A stretch of 64,000 nt of DNA from Atriophallophorus winterbourni. Its lineage: Eukaryota; Platyhelminthes; Trematoda; Plagiorchiida; Microphallidae. Shown here piece by piece: positions 19,121-28,605 of the stretch (positions are counted from its first letter, which is position 1; every line of letters begins with the position of its first letter). The DNA is taken from contig JACCGJ010000230.1 in NCBI GenBank assembly GCA_013407085.1, positions 1-64,000 on the forward strand, read 5' to 3'. The notes below the pieces were generated by a model. The model saw only the letters and a list, made by a program, of their open reading frames with translations, did no database searches and had not been told where the DNA came from. Position numbers and translations under genes: made by a program.

Positions 19121-22100
19121 ATGCCTAGAACCAGATCTGGCAAGTCGTCTAACTGTTTGAATGACGTTACCCTGAATCCCGTTCCCATTCCTGAACTCCC
19201 TAGTACTGAATTTTCTAACTCGCATTTTCATGATTCTATGTATTTTCCTATGCTCTCATCTCATTCCATTGAAAATTGCGATAATTTATCTGTCACTTCC
19301 GCTACCTTAATTTCTAACCAGCACCGTCCCCTTAGGTTAGATGACGCCGGTAGTGTAAGTTCTAATGCAGTCAAATCGCGAAAAGATCAGCGTCGGCAGT
19401 TAGCTAAGGAAGTACACGACGAAGAGTTAGCTATTGAAATGAAAGAGCTGGAGATCCGCAGGCGCAGTCTAGATGCTAAGCGTAAGATGATGCATGATTT
19501 CGATTCGTCCGACGAAGATGTTAAGTGTGATATCGGCCGAGACACTTTTGTGATGCGTGAAGAAAAAATCTGCCCCTTACGACAAACTATGGTTGAGAGT
19601 CCGGTTTCCGTTAGTTCGATGTTGCGTGAGGCTCCGATGAATGCAGCGGGCTCGAGGCGAAACTATGATACGCATGTTGACGGATTGCCTAAGATAGACA
19701 TTGAAAGGTTCGATGGCAATCCAACAGATTTCTGCAAATTTATCAAAGCCTTTGAACTGACTGTCGATGACCGCGTAACTAGCGAAAATCGCAAGTTGAT
19801 GTACTTGCTACATTATTGCGTTGGCGATGCGAAGAGCGCAATTGAACATTGTATTTACCTCCCGGATAGCGAAGGATATTGTCAAGCCCGACGCATCCTT
19901 AAGACGGAATTCGGTCGCCCACATGATATCGTCCAGTCATTTTTGAAAGAGATTCTCAATGGCGACATCATTAATCAAAATGACATCGGTTCGCTTCGAA
20001 ACCTGACACGCAGACTGCGCAATTGCGAGCTTGCTCTTGGACAGTTGAATCGCTTGAGCGAGCTAAACAATACGACAAATTTGAAGTTAATTGTCGAGCG
20101 CTTACCCAAACATTTGCGTTACAAGTGGGCTGAGTGCGTTGATGAAATCATTCGATTTGACGGAGAGCCCACCTTTGAGGACTTAGTTCGTTTCTTGGAG
20201 AGACAAGTCTCAATGGCTACTAGCTCTTTCGGTGCTTTAGCTAGTGGGCGTGAAGCGAAGGCTGGTCCACTGACACATGCGAATACTCGAAGATTTCGAT
20301 TGAATGTCACTTCAACAACTGAGACATCGCGATGTCCACAGTGCTCCATGACACATGCGTTACAAAATTGTACATCGTTCGGCAGTCTGTCTTATGCTGA
20401 AAGGACTAACAGACTTAAAATGTCTAAACTCTGCTTCAACTGCTTTCAAGCAAACCACATAGCAGCTGACTGCAAACAAGCTTCTGGATGTGGGAAAGAT
20501 GGTTGTAAGGGTAAAGATCACCTGCTCTTACATCGTACCGTTCAGCGTGAATACGCAATGAAGATTAATTCGACAAGCAATCAAAGATGTAGCATTTTCT
20601 TGTCCATCATTGCAGTGAGGGTAGTAGGTCCGAACGGAGTAGTTCTTACAAATGCACTTCTGGATAACGGGTCGGATGCGACATTGGTGACAGCTGACTT
20701 AGCCGAGGAATCAGGGCTGTCAGGTGCGCCAGCCTATGTTGACGTTACCTCAGTGCATGGTACACGCAAGCAAAAAACTGCCATCACGTCATTTGTCATT
20801 CAATCTCTGTATGATGGCACCAAAGTTGATGTTCATCAGGCGTACGTGATGGATTCTCTTCCCGTTGAAAAGGTGACAATTCCCGAAGAATCATTATTGA
20901 CGCAATTGAGTCACTTATCCGACGTCAAGTTAACTCGCATTCCGGATAAAACGGTTCGTATTTTATTGGCAGTTAATGTTCCAGAAGTACACTGGGTATT
21001 ACAGCAGCGGCTCGGTAAGCCAAAACAACCATTTGCACATTTGACACCATTGGGATGGACAATCATTGGTCCTACGTCGACAGTTGGGCATAGAGCGTCG
21101 ATAAATTGCCTCAACACCCAAAGAGACATAAACGAGGACATCTTGAAATTGTTTGAATGTGAATTTTCCGAGAATCGCGATCGCAGTACACTGTCCATGT
21201 CCATACAAGATAAACACATACTATCGATGGCCGAGGTTGGCACGCGTTTTCAAAGTGGACATTACGAAGTACCTATTCCTTGGAAATTCGATAAGCGTCA
21301 TGGCCCACGTAACCGTATACTGGCAGAAAAGAGGCTCAGCTATTTAAAGAGTCGATTGCTGAAAGACACGTCGTTGTTATCAAAATATGACGAAATATTT
21401 CGAGATTATCTAAGTAAGGGATACGTGGAAAAGCTTTTGCCTGCGGTTAATGAGGGCATTTGCTACATACCGCATCACCCAGTTTTGAATCCTCGAAAGC
21501 CGGATAAGGTGAGAATCGTGTTCGATTGTGCGGCGAAGTTTCATGGAACTTCTTTGAACGACTGCATACATCCTGGTCCTGATTTGACTAACAGCATCAC
21601 AGGAGTGCTTTTGAGATTTCGCTTGAAGGAGATCGCAATATCAGCTGATATCCAGGAGATGTTTCTTCAGGTCCGTCTTCCATTAGTTGATCGAGATTCA
21701 TTTTGTTTTCTCTGGCATACTGACGGAGATCTCAATCGTTCCCCAGAAACATACAAGTTGAATGTTCATCCATTCGGAGCAACTTCTTCGCCATTCTGTG
21801 CGAATTTTGCGTTGCGTAAAGCTGCTGACGATAATGCTGACAAGTTTAGCACGGACACTATATTAGTCGTAAAGAGGAATTTCTATGTTGACGACTGCTT
21901 GGTATCTGTCGATACTGCCGAAGATGCTATTAAACTGGCCGATGAACTCCGAAAGTTATTGCAACTTGGTGGGTTTCGTTTACATAAATGGGTTAGCAAT
22001 AATGTATCGGTACTGGAAAGTATACCCGCATCAGAAAGAGCAATACACCCAGGTGATTTAAATATTGCAGATTCAAGTTTACAACACACTTTGGGTCTAT

Positions 22101-23368
22101 GTTGGTCCGTTGGCAGAGATCTATTCAGATTTGTCGTCAATATTCCTCCTCGTCCTATATCCCGCCGTGGCATACTATCATGTATCGCATCATTGTATGA
22201 TCCCTTGGGGTTTGTTGCGCCTATTTTACTAAAGCCGAAAAGATTGTTACAAACATTATGCAAGAAAGGACACAGTTGGGACGAGGAGCTGATTGGTGTT
22301 GAAAGGAGAACTTGGGAAATCTGGAAAGAAGAGATACAACTCGTGAAGTCGTTGGAGATTCCGCGATGCATAAACCCGTCTGGGTTTAACTGTGAACATA
22401 TGTCTCTTCATATTTTCTCCGACGCATCGGAGGTTGGTTATGGATCAGTAGCGAACGTGCGATATTCATCTCCAGAAGTAAAACCGTATTGCAGTTTTGT
22501 GCTGGGGAAAGCGCGTGTTTGTCCTCTCAAACCTATTACTATTCCCAGGCTCGAATTACAGGCGGTGGTCCTTTCGGTAAAAATGTTGCGAAACATATAT
22601 GATGAACTTGGCTGGGATAATTTGAAGACTTACCTTTGGACTGATTCAACCATTGTTTTGTTCTATATTCACAATACTGAATCCCGATTTCAAACGTTTG
22701 TGGCTAATCGCATCGGTTTCATCCGTGAGCACACGGAGCCAACACAATGGAGACATATATCGTCGAACAATAACCCGGCAGATATTGGCTCTCGTGGTAT
22801 TGACGCTCGAGAATTTCATTTGCTTGATCGATGGCTGTACGGTCCAGGTTTTCTATTGACTGATGAACATGATTGGCCTGCATATCGCCCGAGTGGCTTA
22901 TCGCTTGATAACAAACATCTCGAGTTTAAAAGAAAAACCGTTACATTAGCGACTGTATCGACTCTACCCCCATTCGATAAGCTTCTCTGTTACTATTCAT
23001 CATGGAACAAGCTCATGTGTGCCGTTGCGTGGTTACGCCGATTTCAACTATACATCTTGCGTAGAATTGACACAACATTTACTATTAATTTAAAACTTGG
23101 CGCATTAACATTGGACGAACTTCAAGAAGCTGAATACTATATCTTGCGCTATGTCCAAGGTTTGTGCTTCGCAGAAGAGCTAAAGGCACTGCAAGGAATG
23201 TCCGAGAAGCTCATCACCAATATTTTGAAATCATCACAGTTGCGTAAACTAAACCCCATTTTGAAGAGAGATCTGTTGTGTGTTGGAGGCCGACTCGGAA
23301 GTGCTTCAATTGAACCCCAATGCATGCATCCCATCATACTACCCTCTAAACATCCCGTGACTAAATAA
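19121..23368 (+). CDS. BEL/Pao Gag-Pol polyprotein: Gag, protease, RT, RNase H
   Basis: Open for about 1415 codons from the first ATG (MPRTRSGKSS). The frame itself is open somewhat further upstream. Gag runs to about residue 400, with a coiled-coil-like charged segment and GNPTDFCKFIKAF typical of BEL/Pao Gag. Zinc-knuckle clusters follow (CPQCSMTHALQNC, CFNCFQANHIAADC). The aspartic protease (A17 family) shows ALLDNGSDATLV, with Asn in place of the usual Ser/Thr after the Asp. The RT shows ISADIQEMFLQV (motif A), HPFGATSSPFCAN and FYVDDCLVS (catalytic YVDD). RNase H has IFSDASEVGYG and LWTDSTIVL. The frame ends at a TAA in the HHCC region of integrase, apparently through a small indel near 23365. 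Confidence 0.92.
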   Translation: MPRTRSGKSSNCLNDVTLNPVPIPELPSTEFSNSHFHDSMYFPMLSSHSIENCDNLSVTSATLISNQHRPLRLDDAGSVSSNAVKSRKDQRRQLAKEVHDEELAIEMKELEIRRRSLDAKRKMMHDFDSSDEDVKCDIGRDTFVMREEKICPLRQTMVESPVSVSSMLREAPMNAAGSRRNYDTHVDGLPKIDIERFDGNPTDFCKFIKAFELTVDDRVTSENRKLMYLLHYCVGDAKSAIEHCIYLPDSEGYCQARRILKTEFGRPHDIVQSFLKEILNGDIINQNDIGSLRNLTRRLRNCELALGQLNRLSELNNTTNLKLIVERLPKHLRYKWAECVDEIIRFDGEPTFEDLVRFLERQVSMATSSFGALASGREAKAGPLTHANTRRFRLNVTSTTETSRCPQCSMTHALQNCTSFGSLSYAERTNRLKMSKLCFNCFQANHIAADCKQASGCGKDGCKGKDHLLLHRTVQREYAMKINSTSNQRCSIFLSIIAVRVVGPNGVVLTNALLDNGSDATLVTADLAEESGLSGAPAYVDVTSVHGTRKQKTAITSFVIQSLYDGTKVDVHQAYVMDSLPVEKVTIPEESLLTQLSHLSDVKLTRIPDKTVRILLAVNVPEVHWVLQQRLGKPKQPFAHLTPLGWTIIGPTSTVGHRASINCLNTQRDINEDILKLFECEFSENRDRSTLSMSIQDKHILSMAEVGTRFQSGHYEVPIPWKFDKRHGPRNRILAEKRLSYLKSRLLKDTSLLSKYDEIFRDYLSKGYVEKLLPAVNEGICYIPHHPVLNPRKPDKVRIVFDCAAKFHGTSLNDCIHPGPDLTNSITGVLLRFRLKEIAISADIQEMFLQVRLPLVDRDSFCFLWHTDGDLNRSPETYKLNVHPFGATSSPFCANFALRKAADDNADKFSTDTILVVKRNFYVDDCLVSVDTAEDAIKLADELRKLLQLGGFRLHKWVSNNVSVLESIPASERAIHPGDLNIADSSLQHTLGLCWSVGRDLFRFVVNIPPRPISRRGILSCIASLYDPLGFVAPILLKPKRLLQTLCKKGHSWDEELIGVERRTWEIWKEEIQLVKSLEIPRCINPSGFNCEHMSLHIFSDASEVGYGSVANVRYSSPEVKPYCSFVLGKARVCPLKPITIPRLELQAVVLSVKMLRNIYDELGWDNLKTYLWTDSTIVLFYIHNTESRFQTFVANRIGFIREHTEPTQWRHISSNNNPADIGSRGIDAREFHLLDRWLYGPGFLLTDEHDWPAYRPSGLSLDNKHLEFKRKTVTLATVSTLPPFDKLLCYYSSWNKLMCAVAWLRRFQLYILRRIDTTFTINLKLGALTLDELQEAEYYILRYVQGLCFAEELKALQGMSEKLITNILKSSQLRKLNPILKRDLLCVGGRLGSASIEPQCMHPIILPSKHPVTK

Positions 23369-23369
23369 A

Positions 23370-24468
23370 TACTATTCTTGTACGATACATCCATGAAGCG
23401 GAAGGTCATATGGGTGTTAATTGTGTTTTAGCCGCATCACGACGAAAATACTGGATACTGCGAGGTGCTTCTGTGGTGAAGGGTATCGTGCGTAAATGCA
23501 TCTCGTGCAGAATGCGATCCGCAAAACCGTCTGAACAAATTATGGCAGATTTACCGGAATGCCGATTGACACCTGGCTATGCCTTTGAGGCAACTGGAGT
23601 TGACATTTTCGGTCCGTTTTTGGTACGAGAAGGGCGTGTTAACAGAAAACGATATGGATGCATTTTTACCTGTCTGAAAACACGTGCAGTTCATTTAGAA
23701 GTTACGTATTCCTTATCAATTGATTCATTTCTGATGGCGTTATCCCGTTTTATTAATCGACGTGGCCCCCCTAATTATATGTTCAGTGACAGAGGCAGCA
23801 ATTTCGTTGGGGCAGAGCATGAACTGAGACGTTTTTCAAATGAACTTGACGATACCAAAGTTCACAAGAGTCTGTTGAACAAAGGGATCGAGTGGAAATT
23901 TAACCCTCCCTATAGTAGTCACCGCGGAGGAATTTGGGAGCGGCAGATCAGATCCGTACGCCGTATTTTGAGTGCAGTTTCACGGGAACAAGTCTTAACA
24001 GACGAATCCTTAATGACCTTTTTGAGCGAAGTGGAACGAATACTGAACAATCGGCCGATTGTACCGTTGTATGATGATCCGGACCAACCAATTGCGTTGA
24101 CCCCAAATCACCTGTTACTGGGCCGTGAACACGGCAGTGTGTTAGATGACTGCCTAAACCTCAGGGATCGGTATACGAAGCGCTGGCGACAAGCCCAAGT
24201 ACTTGCAAACGCGTTTTGGCGTCGTTGGTTGATAGAGTATTTACCATTGTTACAAGTGAGGCATAAATGGATGCGTCTGCGAAGAGAATTTGCTGTTGGC
24301 GACTATGTTCTTTACCAAAACGAAAGTGCGTCGCGCGGTTCGTGGAAGAAAGCGATCGTGTCTGAGACTCTACTCGGTGCTGACGGTCATGTACGGGAAG
24401 TTTTGTTACGCACCGCAGACGGGGAGCTTAAAAGAGATATACGCCGTGTGTGGTTAATTGGAAGGTGA
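23370..24468 (+). CDS. BEL/Pao integrase, separated from Gag-Pol by a frameshift
   Basis: The frame carries RYIHEAEGHMG (the His pair of the HHCC zinc finger) and CISC (the Cys pair). The DDE core follows: GVDIFGP (first Asp), FSDRGSNF (second Asp) and HRGGIWERQIRS (Glu), all present. The C-terminal part (HKWMRLRREFAVGDYVL ... IRRVWLIGR) is the domain that usually ends BEL/Pao polyproteins. The family normally has one uninterrupted polyprotein, so the shift at about 23365 is likely a disabling mutation or an assembly error. It is the only coding lesion I see in the element. Confidence 0.9.
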
Positions 24469-24498
24469 TGGAGAGTGATAGTTGTTAGAAAGCCGAGG

Positions 24499-24514
24499 TG
24501 GCTTTGGGGGGCGG
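24499..24514 (+). promoter_or_regulatory. Polypurine tract of BEL/Pao element
   Basis: GGCTTTGGGGGGCGG directly precedes the 3' LTR. In LTR elements this purine-rich run primes plus-strand DNA synthesis. Confidence 0.75.
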
Positions 24515-24882
24515 TGTTGATTCTTTTTACCTTCCCACCTACACTTCAATTTTTATGTGTATTTGTATTCCAAAATATCGTTGTTTTCGCTTGTTCCCTC
24601 TATTTTGTTTTACTCTTTCACCTTGAATAATTGACTCCATTTTGACCGCGCTATTTTTGGTTTGGACTCGTGTGCGTAACGTGATACGTGCTCGATACTG
24701 TTTTTGACATTGACCCGGATCTAACCCGGTTAACCCAATATTTGAGGTATGTTTTTCAGTTATTTTGATTGCCTCAATATAGTACCGCTTTTGTTGACAA
24801 ATCTCCGTTGGTTCTGAAATACCTGGGATTTTGCGCGTAACTCCATATTGGGGAATTCCTTGATTCTCAATAAGAATCAATA
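24515..24882 (+). repeat. 3' LTR of BEL/Pao element
   Basis: 368 bp, same ends as the 5' LTR and followed by the GTGGC target duplication. Confidence 0.93.
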
Positions 24883-24887
24883 GTGGC

Positions 24888-25760
24888 AATATTGGTACGC
24901 GGTATTAGACCATATAGCGAACGCCTACATGAGGTGGCGGTCGAAATTGCCAAGGCAGGTCGACTGGCGGTCATTAAGGTGGATGGGGCAGAAATCTCCA
25001 CAATCTGGCGCTGGGCACTGATGCGAAAGTAAATAGTTTTTATTCACCGTATACCTACTAGTTAATTAGATTTTTGTTTTGCTTCAAAAATAGACTTAGC
25101 CCTGTTAGTCATGTACTTTTACGTATGTGGGCCGCTGTGTCGACTGACCTTGACCGTGTACACTTATATCAGATTAATTTGAATACACACTGTGAGGAAA
25201 ATCCACCACTGAACCTGGTCAATCTCACGAGACGTGACACACGGTAGGCGTACTATAGGCTGTTTAGCGGTAAGGTCAAATAAGATTTGGGGGGTTGACT
25301 ACTATTTAATCATGTTCCTTGTCCTGACTATCACACTTGGTCTGATGAAGCTTCTGTGTCAGAAGTGAAACATTACCAAAAAACTGCTCTAACCGATTGC
25401 ACCCAAATTTCTTTGCATTATGAATACACGATCGGTCCCAAACATATTCCAATCGATTGCTGAGGATCAGTGTTCCATTGGTTTGATTTGCTAATATAAC
25501 ATGGGCGTGCGTTTTGTTATTATTCTTGTGTCTAATAAACACCATCAACCAATCGGCTTCCCTTGTATGGGTGGATTCGTGGGTGAACGCGATTTGCGCT
25601 GGACAGGTTGACTCCAGGGATGAATCGAGACACAACCGTTGTGCGTTTAATGTTTGACCGTTGAAACCGAAGTGTGATAATTGGCCAGACTTTCGACACC
25701 TCCTACTTGTTGACCTGAAATGACCTAGCGCAATCATCCAAGGCTTCTATCTACTCCCAT
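24888..25760 (+). mobile_element. Penelope-like element (copy 2), right part and 3' non-coding tail
   Basis: If the BEL/Pao element and one target duplication are removed, the GIY-YIG frame continues without a break into ILVRGIRPYSERLHEVAVEI and ends ...WRWALMRK with TAA at 25030-25032. The following 700 bp of non-coding sequence matches copy 1 (about 1480-2050), which sets the element's 3' end at about 25760. The minus-strand open frame at 25306-25737 overlaps this tail and has no support. Confidence 0.8.
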
Positions 25761-27632
25761 CCGCTACAATATGCATAATCTAGTGTTGCGGGTGAGCACT
25801 ATTCACGCCGTCTAACTGGAGACTTCCCTGTTAAATTGGGACACAATCGATAATTTGATGTGAACTACGGGTGTGAAGTGGTTGACTCTATACCAAGTGT
25901 CCTTGACAAAACTGGCGCAATTACGAGTGCACCATCTGTCTTAAGTCACATTTTACTAATTCACCATATTCAGAAGAGCATGTCCTTCAAATCTTGTTGC
26001 AAATCCGAATATTGGTTGCGTTTCGCTGCAAAGAATCACAGGTATAAGCCCCCGATATACCAAATTATTTCCCGATGAATAGAAAGACAGACAGCTCGAT
26101 AAACGATACATTCAAGTATAATAACCAAATAACAGCATTTACAAAATGCTGTTTTATTCGACTTTCTATTATTAAGTTGATCAATATGATTGCATCATGA
26201 TTCCATTTATGTTTATTCATTGCAACATTCGAGATGGCACATCTAAGCTCCGCTATCGATAACCGCTTCGTTTAAGCGTGTCCCAATTCAAGGACAATGA
26301 ATGAACACGTGTCCACGTGGCGTGAAATATCGATCGCATGTTTCCGTTGAGCAGGTTTGAATTTTGAAGAAAACGCGCTTCCCCGAATAAAAGTTCACTG
26401 CATATATAAACAAAACTCGTTTAGCTCTATAATGGAGGAAATTGTAAAGCCTATGAATGTGTTTTGTTACTAGAACCGATTTTTTGTGCCAACATGCTTG
26501 AAGTACGGATTCTAAAATAGTTTGCTCTAATATTCTAAATGCTTGTTTGAATGAGCAACGGTTTTCAAACAAAAATGTGAAATTGCACGTAATTTTGCAC
26601 TTTAGGCTTTAGCATCATTAGCGATGAACTACCTACTTTGTCGAAGCAACTTGCACGTGAACTTGAGTCAACCGTAATTGTTAAAAAGATCTCTCGTTGT
26701 TTATGAACTTCATTTTACGTTGTGAGAAGTATTCGCTCTCAAGATACGAACGTTTGAGCCACTGTTGGATAAAGCTAATATGCCAAACTGTTATATCTTA
26801 TGTGCCCATACGCATGCAGATTGGTATAACCCATGAGCTTAAACAAGGATCTTGATCTTAGTGTCCCTACCTGATGAGTGTAAACAGTTCGAACCCCGTC
26901 GTGGTGTGTGTGTGTGATGGAAAGGCAGCAAATACGTATTTTATTTATTAGCTTCGAACTTTTCATTCATATGAATGTGGAAATGTCGTAGAAGATTTTA
27001 ACACTTCTTGGTCAATCATGTTTGTTCTACTAGCAGCATTTGATGACAAAGATAATCTATGAGGGACTATATTCGGTAGTTTCTTCAAAATCGACCGTTG
27101 CTTCATTAATAAGAGGTTTTGATTTTCAGTACCAATCAGATTAATAAAATGACACATATTTATTAGTTGGAACTGGAGTATTAATTTGTAATACAAGTTG
27201 TTCCAAACAGAGTGTTATTTTCATATATGAAATTGATTTTTCGTGCTGAAAATTAAAAAATGTTCCACTTAGGGTGAACGCATTCTACCCTTCAGATGGA
27301 GGCGACTAGCAGTAGATGCTGACTAATTTTTCCGCTAAAAGATATTTGATGCTTGAATTTGAAATCGACGTTTAAAATCAAGCGATGCGGATAAGGCTTT
27401 CATTGTAATTTGAATCTGTGATCAATAAATTGATTAGGTTTGAGTCGTCAAAACGTGTGGACACCTACGGAGTCCATAGGCCCAGAATTCGCAGGGTTGA
27501 ACAATATTGCGTTTGCACTTTAAAAATCTGTACTCAACCCTGCTTTACCGTCGTAATCATGTTTGATGTAGGCCAACAGAATCGTCCAATAAACAAATCT
27601 TTTGGCATCCAGAATAAAATTGCAGTTGAATA
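25761..27632. other. Unassigned AT-rich DNA, about 1.9 kb
   Basis: The longest stretch in the second half without a recognised repeat. It has only short, overlapping open frames and a small TG repeat near 26905. No exon with convincing borders was found. Confidence 0.35.
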
Positions 27633-28605
27633 GATTCAAGATTCAAGAATTTATGGTCACAAAAGCACATGACTTCACAATTACTATATCATAGTAAATA
27701 TTCGTTCAGGAAATAGGCATAAAATAAACATGTATTGTCGAGTATAGTCAAGTTGTTTAGTTACCATGAGTCAAAACGCAGGTGTCGTCAAATCGTTATG
27801 CAACAAATAAGTATCCAAATTTCGAATAAACATTTCGATGCTGGGAGAGATGACAAGAGTTTCGGGGAGGGCATTCCAAAGGAAACAGACACGTACACAA
27901 CAAAAATATCGGCGACAGCTGATACGGGAGTGGGGAATTTGCGGTGTCGCTGAGTGGCTGCGTGTATGTCGTGACTTACGGTATTCGAATAAATGTTTTA
28001 AGGGATGGTGTGGGGTATTTAATATTTTGTATGTTAGTATCACATCGCTTCGAAGGCTTCTTTGAAGGGGAATGGGGAGCCTCAGTTTTTGCAATCGTTC
28101 CTCGCACGTTAGTTTCCGGAAACCTCTTACGAGTTTAGTTGCACGATGGTATATTTTTTAACCACGGAGTCCAAGCTTGTGATGCATGCTCCATGGTTGG
28201 AATTATATAGGCTTTCATGATGGTGGGCAACGTTCTAGGCGAGAAGGTTCTGAAAATCCGTCTCAGCATACCTAGAAGCTTGGAAGCACGCTTGTAGATA
28301 ACCTCAGAATGCAGGCTGTTCTCCAGGCTGCCGCATACCCAGACTCCAAGATCCCTTTCCGATTCGGTCCAGCTCAAAATCGTCTGCCCAAAGTGATATT
28401 GGTACTGGAATGGCTTACCAATTTGCAACACATTTCATTTATGGAAATTGAATTGCAAATTTTTTCCGTACCAACCATTCATATACAGCATCCAGATCAC
28501 GTCGCAGCTGTACACAATCCGCAGTTGTTTATATCCGCGTCCAAAGTGTAATGTCATCAGCAAAAAGAATCACCTTGCATGCGAGCGTCTCTGGTAGGTC
28601 GTCTT
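27633..28605 (-). mobile_element. LINE family E, 3' part (copy 3)
   Basis: Minus-strand frames 28431-28135 (SERDLGVWVCGSLENSLHSE, LPTIMKAYIIPTMEHASQAW) and 28094-27771 (HHPLKHLFEYRKSR, VCFLWNALPE, LDTYLLHNDLTTP) give the RT C-terminus. The stretch 28432-28605 is the end of the RT fingers/palm with stops. The 3' end has two GATTCAA units at 27633. It is closer to copy 2 than to copy 1. Confidence 0.8.

Larger units (their letters stand above)
18656..24882 (+). mobile_element. BEL/Pao LTR retrotransposon, nearly intact
   Basis: 6227 bp, with two 368-bp LTRs (18656-19023 and 24515-24882) differing at about five positions by my count. LTR ends are TGTTGATTCT...AGAATCAATA, a near-perfect 10-bp inverted repeat. 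A 5-bp target duplication GTGGC flanks it (18651-18655 and 24883-24887). The internal region has one long gag-pol frame (protease, RT, RNase H) and an integrase frame displaced by one frameshift. A polypurine tract (CTTTGGGGGGCGG) ends right before the 3' LTR. BEL/Pao elements copy themselves through particle-packaged RNA and integrate by a DDE integrase. LTR similarity implies a recent insertion. Confidence 0.95.

Noticed and set aside
25306..25737. 143-codon minus-strand frame
   Set aside because: Lies wholly in the non-coding tail of the Penelope-like element and is not conserved in copy 1.
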